From Mesorhizobium sp. M3A.F.Ca.ET.080.04.2.1 (GTDB lineage Bacteria; Pseudomonadota; Alphaproteobacteria; Rhizobiales; Rhizobiaceae), in contig NZ_CP034451.1 in assembly GCF_003952525.1 (NCBI RefSeq), forward strand, positions 372,001-436,000: 64,000 bases of DNA. Reading direction: 5' to 3'. The position numbers and the translations under genes are program-made. The notes beneath the pieces are model-generated. The model made no database searches. It had not been told where the DNA came from and saw nothing but the letters and a program-made list of their open reading frames with translations. Below, piece after piece: positions 1-9,901 of the stretch; the stretch's first letter is position 1, and each line of letters begins with the position of its first letter.

Positions 1-1341
1 GAGGCCGCCATATCTGCCAGGAAGCGTTGGGCCGCGCTCGACCCTAGGAGTCGGGCTGTTGTACTTCACGATATCGCTGCCGAAATCAGGAACAAGAAGG
101 CCCTTTATGGGGCTCCTTTGACGCTCGAAGAAGGCAAGCCCTACAAGGAGTCTGTCGATGAGGTCTCGTGGTGCGCTACGGCGATTGACTATTATGCGGA
201 GATGGCTCGGCACGAGGCCGGTCGATTGGCAGGCACGACCGTCCCTGGCCAGTTTCATTTCAGCGTCAAGGAGCCACTTGGAACGGTGGTGATCATTCTC
301 CCGTTCAATTTCCCTCTCGTGCTTCTTTGCTGGGAAGCGGCGGCGGCTCTCGCAGCTGGCAATGCCGTGATCGTGAAGCCACATGAGCAGACAAGTCTCA
401 CGACCCTCAAGTTCGCCGAGTTGTTTTCTACCCTTCCATCTGGATTGTTTCAGGTCGTTACGGGAGGTGCCAGGGTCGGCCAGCGTCTCGTGGCAAGTCC
501 CAAAACCCACGGAGTAGCATATACCGGCTCCGTCAGCGTCGGGCAGCAGGTTGCAAGAACCTGCGCCGAAACGTTCAAGCCATGCCTGATCGAGGCTTCG
601 GGAAATGACCCCTTTATCGTCATGCCGTCAGCGCCACTGGAGATCGCGGCTCGTGGCGCTGCGTTCGCGGCGTATTTGAACTGCGGACAGGTATGTACGG
701 CCGCTGAGCGGTTCTACGTCCATGAAGCGATCTACGACAAATTCGCCGAACAGTTGGCTGTTGAGACCAAAAAGCTGAGGGTCGGCAATGGTTTCGACCA
801 GGTCGATATTGGTCCCATGGCAACCCGCAAGCAGCGAGATCGCTTCGAGGCGATGATTGCGCATGCCCGTCAACAGGGGGCTCGCGTAAAGACTGGAGGC
901 GGTCGTCCAGCACATATGAATCAGGGATGGTTTGTAGAGCCAACCGTTCTGACTGACGTTGCTCCAGAGTTTGAAATTCTCAATGAAGAGTCATTCGGGC
1001 CGGTTGCCCCGCTTTGCTCCGTGTCGAGCTTCGACGAAGCAATGACACTTGCAAACCAGTCCCGTTTCGGTCTCGGCGCCAACCTCTACAGTCTCGACAT
1101 GGACGAGATCATGCGTGCTGTTCGCGAGTTCGAGTCCGGGATCGTTTGGATAAATGCGCCCTTGTTGGACAATGATGCCCTTCCATTCGGAGGCCGCAAG
1201 CTTTCTGGAACCGGGCGGCAACTGGGACCGGAGGGCTTAGCTCAGTTTCAGAACACCAAATTCGTCATGATCGACCCGAAGGCGTCCAAGCAGGACTTTT
1301 GGTGGTTTCCATACTCCAACGAGGAGAGCTTCCGCTCTTAA
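1..1341 (+). CDS. Aldehyde dehydrogenase, 5' end cut off by the window
   Basis: NAD(P)-dependent aldehyde dehydrogenase that oxidises an aldehyde to the acid. The reading frame is open from base 1, so the start lies upstream; about 446 residues are visible of a family usually 470-500 long. The early motif LEEGKP, the PFNFP segment of the Rossmann fold, the general-base Glu in LIEASG and the nucleophile Cys in GQVC (codon 694-696) are present, as is the late ESFGPV motif. The usual ELGGK is changed to EASGN, which suggests a divergent subgroup. The C-terminal tail rich in Trp and Phe resembles betaine/succinate-type dehydrogenases, but the substrate cannot be told. Downstream is a non-coding stretch and then a decayed dehydrogenase on the other strand. 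Confidence 0.9.
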   Translation, partial: EAAISARKRWAALDPRSRAVVLHDIAAEIRNKKALYGAPLTLEEGKPYKESVDEVSWCATAIDYYAEMARHEAGRLAGTTVPGQFHFSVKEPLGTVVIILPFNFPLVLLCWEAAAALAAGNAVIVKPHEQTSLTTLKFAELFSTLPSGLFQVVTGGARVGQRLVASPKTHGVAYTGSVSVGQQVARTCAETFKPCLIEASGNDPFIVMPSAPLEIAARGAAFAAYLNCGQVCTAAERFYVHEAIYDKFAEQLAVETKKLRVGNGFDQVDIGPMATRKQRDRFEAMIAHARQQGARVKTGGGRPAHMNQGWFVEPTVLTDVAPEFEILNEESFGPVAPLCSVSSFDEAMTLANQSRFGLGANLYSLDMDEIMRAVREFESGIVWINAPLLDNDALPFGGRKLSGTGRQLGPEGLAQFQNTKFVMIDPKASKQDFWWFPYSNEESFRS

Positions 1342-1731
1342 CGCATGCGCAATGCGTTGGTGAATGCACTCGCCACAGGGAGCCGCGACGAAAATGGTCG
1401 TCGCGGCCGACCTCCGCACGAGCGGAGTTGCCCGCTTTGCGCGGCGTGATCCACTGAAGGCGGGAATGACGAGCCCGTCCACGGGCAATGACCGCGGACG
1501 AAGAGACCACGACGGGACGGATTGACGTCGACCTCGCTCAAACCGCTGCCAAGTGCCTTCGCACATGACCGAGAAAATGAGACGGGTCGTTTGCGGGCGC
1601 TAGTCTGTCGGCGGTGCGGGCCCACGCGCCCGGCAGGCAAACCCCGGAAGGGGGCGCGCGGACAAGCTGACGGTCACGGGCTCTGCGGCAGGCAACTGAG
1701 CGGCCCCTCTGGGGTCGTAGGCTCGACGGAG
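1342..1731. other. Non-coding stretch with a possible acyl-CoA synthetase remnant
   Basis: No intact gene is visible. On the minus strand near 1450-1560, pieces in two frames read ALGSGLSEVDVNP followed, after a frame change, by a VDGLVIP-like end. This resembles the C-terminal end of ATP-grasp acyl-CoA synthetases (a motif of the type E-x-D-x-N-P). It is short and may be chance. The segment lies next to a clear pseudogene, so it probably belongs to a patch of gene decay. Confidence 0.3.
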
Positions 1732-2285
1732 TCAATTGCGGACACGAAGGTTTTCCGGATCGTACCAAGGCCCGAACTGAACCTTCACGGCATAGCGCTT
1801 CATCACGATTTCTGCTTCCCACCTGCCTGTTGCCAGCCACTCCTTGGTTACCCATTCTGCGTTGTTCACATAACCAAGCCGACTGACGCACCAACTCGGT
1901 GACCGTAGGCACCAGACGCGATGGAAACCAACAAGGTTGCCGTATCGTATGAGCGGCTCATTATGATAGAGCATCGGCACCACTGGCCGGCCCGACAGTT
2001 TTATCTGCACCAGCCCGCGTTTCGTGATCCCTTCAGCTTTCTGCTTGATCAGAGCATCTCGGCCTAGAAAGCCACCGGACGTATCGAGCGAGACCGCGAA
2101 CCCCACACCACCTTGTAGGGCGTATCCTCCTCGCCAATATCATGACCCGAGTCGCGATATCTCTTTTCCATGCGCAGGGAATTCAGAGCGAAGAAGTCGC
2201 CGTGTCGGAGGCCCCGATCTCGTCTAGCCTCTAGGATCTGTAAGGAGGCATGTTAACGTACACACCACGGAGATGTGATCGACGT
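1732..2285 (-). pseudogene. Remnant of a dimethylglycine/sarcosine dehydrogenase-like gene (GcvT end)
   Basis: Only the C-terminal aminomethyltransferase (GcvT-like) part of an FAD/GcvT dehydrogenase remains. Reading on the minus strand, ALNSLRMEKRYRDSGHD appears in one frame, then GFAVSLDTSGGFLGRDAL in another, then SGAYGHRVGASVGL in a third, and finally GRWEAEI ending in WYDPENLRVRN with a proper stop. At least three frameshifts separate these blocks and the FAD domain is absent. The intact homologue at 7460-9901 has the same motif order (SLRSEKGYRHFGHD, GFAVSF, YDPDNTRLRL), so this is the same family. Function is surely lost. Confidence 0.85.
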
Positions 2286-2413
2286 CAACGATTACATATC
2301 GCTAAACGAACACCAACCTTTTGGATCCTTCCAGAGGATCGTCCGGTTAGGCTGTGAAAGAATCCTGCGGGGTGACGCCGCCAACTGGCGGAGACCCGCC
2401 ACGCAGGCACCTC

Positions 2414-3862
2414 CTACAGGGAAACGGCTAGGCAGGCGTATTTCAATTCCAGGAATTCCGCCATGCCATGATGCGAGCCCTCGCGGGAGTTGCCGCTTTC
2501 CTTGATTCCACCGAAAGGAGCCAGTTCGGTCGAGATCAAGCCGGTGTTGACGCCGACCATGCCATATTCCAGTCGCTCCATCACCCGGAAGATTCGAGAC
2601 GCGTCGCGTGAATAGAAATAGGCGGCAAGACCGGTTTCGGCAGCGTTGGCAGCTTCAATCACTTCATCTTCGTGCTCGAAGCTGAACACCGCTGCCACTG
2701 GCCCGAAGGTCTCTTCTCGAGCCACTGCCATCACATCGGTCATACCGGTCAGCACCGTCGGCTCAAAGAATGTCCGGCCGCGCGCATGTCGCTTGCCGCC
2801 AAGCTTCACTACTGCACCTTGGGCCACAGCATCGGCAATGTGGCACTCAACCTTCAGCACAGCCTCCTCGGTGATGAGAGGCCCTTGAGTGACGCCCTTG
2901 TCAAAGCCATCGCCGACGATGAGTTCTTTGACCCCGTCGACAAGGCGTTCCACGAACGCATCGTGTATGCCCGATTGTACATAGATCCGATTTGTGCAGA
3001 CACAGGTCTGACCCATGTTGCGGAATTTCGACTGGATTGCGCCGGTGACCGCCGCATCGAGGTCGGCGTCGTCGAAGACGATGAAGGGAGCGTTCCCGCC
3101 AAGCTCCAAGGCAACTTTCTTCAACGTCCCTGTCGACTGACGAGCCAACAGCTTGCCGATCTCGGTCGAGCCGGTGAAACCGACCACGCGCACTTTGGGA
3201 TGCGAGGTAAGGACGCCACCTATGGCGACGGCGTCACCAGTGATGACATTGAAGACGCCGGCCGGAAACCCGGCCCAGCTGGCAAGCTCGGCAAGCGCAA
3301 GGGCTGTCAGTGGCGTTTCGGGCGCTGGCTTCACAACCACCGGACAGCCAGCGGCCAGAGCTGGCGCGACCTTTCGGGTGATCATGGCCGCCGGGAAGTT
3401 CCACGGGGTTATTGCGGCGACCACACCGATCGGCTGGCGCAACACGAACAGCCTGGCATCGACACGATGAGACGACAATATCTCGCCTGCGACGCGTTTA
3501 GCTTCTTCGGCGTAGAATTCGACATAAGATGCCGCATAATCGATCTCACCCAGAGCTTCGTCCAAGGGCTTGCCCTGCTCACCGGTAAGGATGACGGCAA
3601 GATCGGCGCGATTGGCAATGATGAGGTCATACCAGCGGTTCAGGATTTTGCCGCGCTCCTTGGCCGTGACCCCGGCCCAAGGGCGAAACGCGGCTGCCGC
3701 TGCCTCAACGGCAGCGGTTGCTTCCTCCGCGCCGAAATTCGGCACCAGGCCAATCATCTCCCCCGTTGCCGGGTTGAAGACTGGAAGTTCTCCGGTACCG
3801 ACAAACCGTCCGTTCAAAAATGCCTGGGACTTCAGCAGGTCCTTATTCAATCGGTCCAACAT
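2414..3862 (-). CDS. gabD: Succinate-semialdehyde dehydrogenase
   Basis: Oxidises succinate semialdehyde to succinate with NAD(P), the second step of the GABA shunt, in the cytosol. The protein is 482 residues, the usual length. Motifs seen: PWNFP near residue 153, the GFTGS nucleotide-binding turn near 228-232, catalytic Glu253 in ELGG and nucleophile Cys287 in GQTC; a second Cys follows at 289, as in many GabD proteins. The start at 3862 (MLDRLNKD) is chosen over a longer open frame because it matches family length and leaves only 7 bases after the upstream gabT stop. It is the second gene of a gabT-gabD operon. Confidence 0.95.
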   Translation of the reverse strand: MLDRLNKDLLKSQAFLNGRFVGTGELPVFNPATGEMIGLVPNFGAEEATAAVEAAAAAFRPWAGVTAKERGKILNRWYDLIIANRADLAVILTGEQGKPLDEALGEIDYAASYVEFYAEEAKRVAGEILSSHRVDARLFVLRQPIGVVAAITPWNFPAAMITRKVAPALAAGCPVVVKPAPETPLTALALAELASWAGFPAGVFNVITGDAVAIGGVLTSHPKVRVVGFTGSTEIGKLLARQSTGTLKKVALELGGNAPFIVFDDADLDAAVTGAIQSKFRNMGQTCVCTNRIYVQSGIHDAFVERLVDGVKELIVGDGFDKGVTQGPLITEEAVLKVECHIADAVAQGAVVKLGGKRHARGRTFFEPTVLTGMTDVMAVAREETFGPVAAVFSFEHEDEVIEAANAAETGLAAYFYSRDASRIFRVMERLEYGMVGVNTGLISTELAPFGGIKESGNSREGSHHGMAEFLELKYACLAVSL

Positions 3863-3869
3863 AGGCGCC

Positions 3870-5156
3870 CTACACGTTGGCCACAGCCAGCGCTCGCTCC
3901 AGCCTGGCAAGCCCCTCTTCCAGTACGGCGTCGGGCACGTTGAGCGGCACCAGGATGCGGATCGTGTTGCCGTGCACGCCGCAGGAAAGCAAAACCAGCC
4001 CATCAGCAATCGCTGCCTGGACCACTCGCTTGGTGGCATCCGCGTTCGGCTCGCTGCCGCCTCGCGACTTGACGATATCGAAGGCCACCATCGCGCCCGG
4101 CCCGCGCAGACCGGCGATCGCCACGGTGTCATTGCGCTGGGCGGCGCGGCTTACAGCCGCCTTGATCTTTGCCCCTACCACATTGGCGCGCTCGACCAGC
4201 TTCTCCTCAAAGATCACGTCGAGGACGGCGAGCGCTGCCGCGCAGGCAACGGGGCTACCAGCATAGGTGCCCCCCAACCCACCGGCCTCGGCTGCGTCCA
4301 TGATAGCAGCCTTGCCCACCACGGCCGACAGCGGAAAGCCTCCGGCCAGCGACTTCGCCACGGTGATCAGGTCCGGTTCGATGGTGGTGTTTTCGATGCC
4401 GAACATCTTGCCCGTGCGCGCAAAGCCTGTCTGAATCTCATCGGCTATCAGCACGATGCCGTGCTGATCGCAAATCCTGCGCAGCTCTTCGAGAAGCTCG
4501 TTCGGGGCAGGATGGAAACCGCCTTCGCCCTGTACCGGCTCGATGATAATGGCGGCAACCTCACTGGGTTCGATATCGGCGCGGAAGAGAAACTCCAAAG
4601 CACGCAACGTCTCTGCAACAGACACGCCGTGCTCTGGTGCCGGAAAGGGCACATGGTAAACGCCTGCGACACCGGGCCCGAACTTTTTGCGATAGGGCGC
4701 CACCTTGCCGGTCAGCGACATCGCAAGCATCGTGCGGCCGTGGAATGCTCCCGTGAAGGCAATGACACCTGAACGGCTGGTATGCGCCTTGGCGGTCTTG
4801 ATGGCGTTCTCGACCGCCTCTGCCCCGGTGGAGAACAGGATGGTCTTGGCATCGCCATGGAAAGGCGCAAGCTCATTGAGCCGCTCAGCAAGTTCGATAT
4901 AGGGTTCGTAGGGCAGCACCTGAAAAGCGGTATGGGTATATTTGTCGAGTTGCTCGTGAACCGCGGCAAGAACTTTGGGGTGCCGGTGGCCGGTATTCAG
5001 GACAGCGATGCCCCCGGCGAAATCGATATAGCGCCTGCCTTCAACGTCCCAAACCTCTGAGCCCTCGGCGCGATCGGCAAAAATTGGAAATGCGTTCCCA
5101 ACACCGCGTGGCACGGCTGACAACCGCCTTTGCTGCAGCGAAGTGTTGCTCGTCAT
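3870..5156 (-). CDS. gabT: 4-aminobutyrate aminotransferase
   Basis: PLP-dependent class III aminotransferase that moves the amino group of GABA to 2-oxoglutarate, giving succinate semialdehyde for GabD. It has 428 residues, full length. Visible motifs: the STGAEAVENAIK cofactor-phosphate region (109-120), GAFHGRT (137-142), the IADEIQTGFARTGK segment (237-250) with the PLP-contacting Asp239, and the Schiff-base Lys268 in TVAKSLAGG. It heads the gabT-gabD pair and is divergent from a LysR gene starting at 5316. The roughly 160-bp gap between them should hold both promoters. Related transaminases acting on 5-aminovalerate cannot be excluded, but the GabD neighbour favours GABA. Confidence 0.93.
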   Translation of the reverse strand: MTSNTSLQQRRLSAVPRGVGNAFPIFADRAEGSEVWDVEGRRYIDFAGGIAVLNTGHRHPKVLAAVHEQLDKYTHTAFQVLPYEPYIELAERLNELAPFHGDAKTILFSTGAEAVENAIKTAKAHTSRSGVIAFTGAFHGRTMLAMSLTGKVAPYRKKFGPGVAGVYHVPFPAPEHGVSVAETLRALEFLFRADIEPSEVAAIIIEPVQGEGGFHPAPNELLEELRRICDQHGIVLIADEIQTGFARTGKMFGIENTTIEPDLITVAKSLAGGFPLSAVVGKAAIMDAAEAGGLGGTYAGSPVACAAALAVLDVIFEEKLVERANVVGAKIKAAVSRAAQRNDTVAIAGLRGPGAMVAFDIVKSRGGSEPNADATKRVVQAAIADGLVLLSCGVHGNTIRILVPLNVPDAVLEEGLARLERALAVANV

Positions 5157-5315
5157 CTGGCGCTCCTGGGAATGAAAATCTCGGCGAAGATTACGACGCC
5201 GCGCAGGTTGCCAGGTATCTGATTATCTTGCCCAGAGCGGTGCTATTTTGTACCCATGTAGTGGCCAAGATTGCCGGCCGAACGTCAATCGAATTAAGGC
5301 TTGGATCTGATTGCC

Positions 5316-6230
5316 ATGCGCCCCATCCATCGACCAGCAACGCGCCTTCCGCCGCTTGCAATGGTAAGGGCTTTCGAGGCGGCGGCGCGCACCGGCAGCA
5401 TGCGCAAGGCCGGGCAGGACATCGGATTGAGCCACACCGTGATCAGCCGGCACGTCAAGAACCTTGAGGCATGGCTCGGGACGAAACTCGTTCTGGCTGG
5501 TCCACGAGGGATTTCGCTTACTCACGACGGGCAACAATTCGAAAGCGCCGTATCGCAGGCTTTCAATCTGATCTGTGGTGCAGCGGATAATCTGCGCGCC
5601 GCCACTCGGAAAGGCACATTGCGTATTTGGTGCATGCCGGGCCTTGCCACCAGATGGCTTACGCCGCGGCTCTCCCAGATAGAGAGCTTGATGCCGCAGG
5701 TCGAAATCGTGCTGCGCGCCTCGGACAAGGCGCCGAACCTTGAACAATCGGAGGCGGATGTCATGATCGGTTTTGGCGATCTCGACGAGCTTCCCTCAGA
5801 TGCTGTCGCGATTGCCCATCCCAGGATGTTCCCGGTAGCCAGCCCTATCTGGGTGGCAGACAATCCGGGCGTGCGCTCGCCGGGAGATCTTTCGCGCGTA
5901 CCCTTGATCCATGAGGAAGACCGGCAGCAATGGCTGGCATGGTTCAAGGCAATCGGGCACGATCCCGGCCATCTCCTTGCAGGGCCCAGGCTCTGGAACG
6001 CCAATCTTGGACTTGACGCTGCCCTCGCCGGTCAGGGCGTTGCCTTGGCGACGCCATTGAACGCCGGCGCTGACATTGCTGCCGGGCGCCTGGTGGAACT
6101 TTTCGCAACCGATGTCAGGCTCGGCGGCTATTACCTTCGAGCGTTGCCTAAGCGCTGGCGCGAGCGAAACTTATCTGCCTTCCGGACTTGGATCGAGACC
6201 AACCTGAAGGCGAGCTTGCCCAAGGTCTGA
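5316..6230 (+). CDS. LysR-type regulator, GcvA-like, divergent from gabTD
   Basis: DNA-binding transcriptional regulator of the LysR family, 304 residues from the ATG at 5316; a TTG start 15 bases upstream is possible. The N-terminal winged helix-turn-helix covers about residues 10-70 (AFEAAARTGSMRKAGQDIG, then SHTVISRHVKNLE). The rest is the periplasmic-binding-protein-like effector domain, beginning near GTLRIWCMPGLATRWL, the GcvA-type pattern. Its placement back to back with gabTD is the classic LysR arrangement and suggests it controls those genes, probably in response to GABA or succinate semialdehyde; that is inference. It ends convergent with, and 26 bases from, the GlxA-type gene. Confidence 0.9.
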   Translation: MRPIHRPATRLPPLAMVRAFEAAARTGSMRKAGQDIGLSHTVISRHVKNLEAWLGTKLVLAGPRGISLTHDGQQFESAVSQAFNLICGAADNLRAATRKGTLRIWCMPGLATRWLTPRLSQIESLMPQVEIVLRASDKAPNLEQSEADVMIGFGDLDELPSDAVAIAHPRMFPVASPIWVADNPGVRSPGDLSRVPLIHEEDRQQWLAWFKAIGHDPGHLLAGPRLWNANLGLDAALAGQGVALATPLNAGADIAAGRLVELFATDVRLGGYYLRALPKRWRERNLSAFRTWIETNLKASLPKV

Positions 6231-6256
6231 GTGCGCCTTGCAGGCTGCGTTGCTGG

Positions 6257-7336
6257 TCAGGTCGTGGTGCTGCGCCCCATCATCGTCGCCCGAAGTCTGC
6301 TCGGCAGCGTGCGGAAATGGTCCTTGAAGCTCTTGGTGAAATGCGACGAGGAGAGGTATCCACAGGCCACGGCGATATCGAGGATCGGCATATTGGTTGT
6401 TTCGAGAAGCTGCTTTGCTTTCTCAAGCCGGATCGACATGTAGTATCTACGTGGCGTGGTGTTCAGGTGCTTTTCGAAGAGGCGCTCGACTTGGCGGCGC
6501 GACAGCGATGCCCTGCGGGCGATTTCGTCGAGCGGGAGCGGATCTTCGGTGTTTTTCTCCATCAGATTGACCACCTGGAGCAGCTTGACCGCTGCTCCCG
6601 TGAACCTCAGGCCTAAAGGTATCGACTGGCAACTTTCTCCACTTCGCCATCTGTCGGCGATCAAGCGCTCGCAGATCCGGTGTGCGAGATCGCTTCCGAA
6701 GCGATTCTCCACGATCTCTGCTGCAAGATCGAACGCAGCGAACTCGCCCGCGCATGTTGTGATGTTTCCATCACGTACAAACAAGGCATCCTCCGCGGTC
6801 TCGTCCTGAAACGTCTCCGACAGCGCAGCCAGCTTTGTCCAGTGGATGGTGCGTCGGACCCCGTCGCGAAGAATCCCCGCTTCCGCCAACAGCCAAGCCG
6901 CCGTGCCTATGGCATAGATTGCCACGTTGCTGCGGGCTTGCCTGCGCAAGAATGCGATCAGTCGCCGCGAAGATTGACCTTCGATGTGATCGCCGCCAAA
7001 AAGCACAAGGGCGGATTTCTGCTCATCTTCGCAGCTGTCAAGGTTCGCGCCTACTTCGACGGCTATCCCGCTCGAGCTCGCAACGGGACTGCCTCCGAGG
7101 CCAAAGGTTTGCCATTCGAAAAGCCTGTCGTGCGTCACCGCATTGGCGCAGCGCAGGGGGTCGACGAAAGAAGACAGACTAAGATGCGAGAAGCCGGGCA
7201 GTAGAAGCAGGCGCAACCTTATCGTGTCTTTGCAGGTTGCGCCGACCTCACCTGTTCCGCGAGAGCGAAAGCGCGCGGCGACTGGAGCATGAGGGGCTTG
7301 GTCCGCGCGCACCTCGCAATCGTCAAGAACGTTCAT
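6257..7336 (-). CDS. GlxA/GbdR-type AraC regulator with DJ-1/PfpI domain
   Basis: Transcription regulator of 359 residues with two domains: an N-terminal class I glutamine amidotransferase-like (DJ-1/PfpI) sensor, about residues 40-210, and a C-terminal AraC double helix-turn-helix, about 255-350 (LDEIARRASLSRRQVERLF, then DIAVACGYLSSSHFTKSF). Proteins with this layout include GbdR, which activates glycine betaine and dimethylglycine catabolism in Pseudomonas. The gene lies 123 bases downstream of a dimethylglycine/sarcosine-type dehydrogenase on the same strand, so control of that gene by a methylated amine is a reasonable inference. The true ligand is not visible in the sequence. Confidence 0.9.
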   Translation of the reverse strand: MNVLDDCEVRADQAPHAPVAARFRSRGTGEVGATCKDTIRLRLLLLPGFSHLSLSSFVDPLRCANAVTHDRLFEWQTFGLGGSPVASSSGIAVEVGANLDSCEDEQKSALVLFGGDHIEGQSSRRLIAFLRRQARSNVAIYAIGTAAWLLAEAGILRDGVRRTIHWTKLAALSETFQDETAEDALFVRDGNITTCAGEFAAFDLAAEIVENRFGSDLAHRICERLIADRWRSGESCQSIPLGLRFTGAAVKLLQVVNLMEKNTEDPLPLDEIARRASLSRRQVERLFEKHLNTTPRRYYMSIRLEKAKQLLETTNMPILDIAVACGYLSSSHFTKSFKDHFRTLPSRLRATMMGRSTTT

Positions 7337-7459
7337 CGCCGGAAGACCATGTTATGCCAGACCGCAACGCGTAAGTCTGCTGATGGTGATTGAGTATGCT
7401 TTTCGAGCAACGCTTCTTCAGCCATGCACCTGCGGAGAATAACGCTCGAAGCGGGTTGC

Positions 7460-9901
7460 CTACAGGCGAAGGCGCGTGTTGTCGGGATCATAAAAAGGCC
7501 GCGCGTGGCAGATCGCTCTGTGGCGAATGCCCGCGAGCTCGACTTCGAAGCGCCCCTCGGAAAGCCACGGCTTCCAGTCGGGACCAGGCAAGTCCACATA
7601 ACCTTGAGCCACCGAGCTGCCGAGTGAATACCCGTAGGCGGCGGAGGTTGTCCTTCCCACGATCTTGCCATCGCGCAAGATTGGCTCGTCATGCAAAAGA
7701 ATGGGTCCGGCATCTTCCAGGCGCAGGAACACCACGCGCCGCTTGACCCCTTTAGCCTTCTGCCTTTCCAGCGCGGCGCGACCGATGAAGTCGCTGTCTT
7801 TCTTGAAAGACACCGCGAAACCAAGACCTGCTTCCAATGGCGTGTCGCCGGGCGTCACGTCATGGCCGAAATGGCGGTAGCCTTTCTCACTGCGCAGCGA
7901 ATCCAGCGCATGATAGCCAGCCAGGCGAAGACCCACATGCTCCCCCTCCTTGACCAGTAAGTCGAAGACTGGCCCAGCAAACTCCGTTGGCAGGTAGATC
8001 TCCCACCCGAGCTCGCCGACGTAAGTCACCCGCAGGGCGTATGCCTTCGCATAGCCGATTTCGATTTCCTGCGCGGTGCCGAACGGGAACGCGTCATTGG
8101 AGAAGTCAGCGCTTGACACTGCCTCAAGAAGCTGGCGCGAGCGCGGGCCCATGACTGACAGGACTGCAAAGCCTGATGTCACATCGGTAACTGTAACACG
8201 AGCTTCTTCCCGCAGATTGCGCTTCACCCAGTTCATATCCTGGGCCTGGCTCGCGGCAGCCGTCACCATCATGTACCGATCTTTGGAAAGCCGGGTGAAT
8301 GTGACGTCTGCAACGATGCCGCCGCGCGAATTCAGCATTTGCGTATAGACGATCTTGTTGGTGGCGACCGCCATGTCGTTGGCGCAGATCCGCTGAAGCT
8401 CGCCTTCCGCATCTGGTCCTTCTATGAAGGTCTTGCCGAATGAAGACAGATCAAACAGTGCCACCGCTTCGCGCGCCGCGCGGTGTTCTTCGCCGACGAC
8501 TTCAAACCAATTCTGCCTTCCATAGGAATAAACGTATTCGGCAGGGCTGCCCTCAGGGGCAAACCAGTTGGCCCTCTCCCAGCCTGCCGCTGTCCCAAAC
8601 ACCGCGTTCCGAGCCTTGAGCCGCGCAAACAGCGGCGTCTCACGAACCGGCCGCGCCGTCTCGAACTGACGGTGTGGCCAGTGCATGGCATACAAGAGCC
8701 CAAGGCTTTCGGAAATGCGCTCGTGCAGATACTTGCGGTTGCCCTGGAAGGCGTGAAAGCGCGCGATGTCTACCTCGGACAGGTCGATTGTAGGCTCGCC
8801 GGCGACGATCCATTCCGAGAGCGCTTTGCCGACGCCGGCTGCGCTGAGAATACCTTGCGAGTTGAAGCCTGCGGCGACATAAAAGCCCCTGACTTCCGGC
8901 GCTTCACCGAGGATGAACTTGTTGTCGGGAGTGAAGCTCTCGGGTCCGTTCATGAAGTGACGGATGCCGACGGATTGCAGGAGTGGAACCACTTCCACTG
9001 CCTTCGACATGGGCAGTTCGAACTGCGCCCAATCCTCGGGCAGCTCACCGAACTCGAATCTGTCGGGCAGGCTCGCCATCGGCAGCGATTTCGCGAGCGG
9101 CTCGAAGGCGCCGACCAAGAGCTTTCCGGCGTCCTCCTTAATGTAGAGATAGCCATCGGTATCGCGCAAAACGGGCAGATCCCTTGGTATCGCCGCATCA
9201 GCTTGCGTGGTCACGTACATATGCTCGGCCGCGTAGAGCGGCACGTTGACCCCCGCCAGCCTGCCAAGATCACGCGACCAGGCACCTGCGCACAGGACAG
9301 CCACCTGGCATCTGACCGTGCCCTGGTCTGTAACGACGCCCTTGATCCTATCCTTTTCGATCTCGAAGCCGGCAACGGAGACGTTTTCGAAGATCTGGGC
9401 TCCGCCGTTGCGGGCGCCCTTCGCCAGCGCCTGCGTTGAATCGACGGGATTGGTTTGACCGTCACCTGGAATGAAGGCGCCTCCGACGATGTGACTCTCG
9501 TCAAGCAGTGGGTAGCGTTGCTTGACCTCTCGCGGCGACAACATATGCGCTTCCACGCCGAAGCTCTTCCCAAGCGACACGAGGCGGGAGATCTCAATCA
9601 AGCGGTCTGCCGTTCGGGCGATCGGCAGACTGCCTGTGCGGCGAAAGCCGGTGTCCTGACCTGTCTCGCTTTTCAACTCGTCGAACAGGCGTGTTCCGTA
9701 GCGGCAGAGTTCGGTCATGGTGTGGGTGGTGCGCAGTTGCATGACCAATCCAGCAGCATGCCACGTCGTGCCGCAGGTCAGTTGGCCTCGCTCGAGCAGC
9801 ACCACATCACGCCATCCGAGCTTGGTCAGGTGATATGCGATGCTGACCCCAATGATACCGCCACCGACGATGACGACCTGAGCCTGATCGGGAAGAGTCA
9901 T
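7460..9901 (-). CDS. FAD-dependent dimethylglycine/sarcosine dehydrogenase-like protein
   Basis: Oxidative demethylase of methylated glycines, feeding one-carbon units to tetrahydrofolate. It has 813 residues with the expected three parts: an N-terminal DAO-type FAD domain with the dinucleotide motif VVIVGGGIIGVSIAYHLTKLG near residue 8, a central FAO linker, and a C-terminal GcvT folate-binding domain from about residue 430 (YGRQNWFEVVGEEH onward) ending YDPDNTRLRL. The HAAGL motif near residue 50 is where flavin attaches in DMGDH and sarcosine dehydrogenase. The ATG at 9901 is preferred to a GTG at 9910 because GAGG sits 8 bases upstream of it. Substrate (dimethylglycine, sarcosine or another N-methyl amino acid) is not decided by sequence. 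A decayed relative lies at 1732-2285. Confidence 0.88.
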   Translation of the reverse strand: MTLPDQAQVVIVGGGIIGVSIAYHLTKLGWRDVVLLERGQLTCGTTWHAAGLVMQLRTTHTMTELCRYGTRLFDELKSETGQDTGFRRTGSLPIARTADRLIEISRLVSLGKSFGVEAHMLSPREVKQRYPLLDESHIVGGAFIPGDGQTNPVDSTQALAKGARNGGAQIFENVSVAGFEIEKDRIKGVVTDQGTVRCQVAVLCAGAWSRDLGRLAGVNVPLYAAEHMYVTTQADAAIPRDLPVLRDTDGYLYIKEDAGKLLVGAFEPLAKSLPMASLPDRFEFGELPEDWAQFELPMSKAVEVVPLLQSVGIRHFMNGPESFTPDNKFILGEAPEVRGFYVAAGFNSQGILSAAGVGKALSEWIVAGEPTIDLSEVDIARFHAFQGNRKYLHERISESLGLLYAMHWPHRQFETARPVRETPLFARLKARNAVFGTAAGWERANWFAPEGSPAEYVYSYGRQNWFEVVGEEHRAAREAVALFDLSSFGKTFIEGPDAEGELQRICANDMAVATNKIVYTQMLNSRGGIVADVTFTRLSKDRYMMVTAAASQAQDMNWVKRNLREEARVTVTDVTSGFAVLSVMGPRSRQLLEAVSSADFSNDAFPFGTAQEIEIGYAKAYALRVTYVGELGWEIYLPTEFAGPVFDLLVKEGEHVGLRLAGYHALDSLRSEKGYRHFGHDVTPGDTPLEAGLGFAVSFKKDSDFIGRAALERQKAKGVKRRVVFLRLEDAGPILLHDEPILRDGKIVGRTTSAAYGYSLGSSVAQGYVDLPGPDWKPWLSEGRFEVELAGIRHRAICHARPFYDPDNTRLRL

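Noticed and set aside
2672..3943. A 423-codon open frame on the plus strand over gabD and the gabT end
   Set aside because: Antisense shadow of two strongly supported genes; the translation has no domain pattern.
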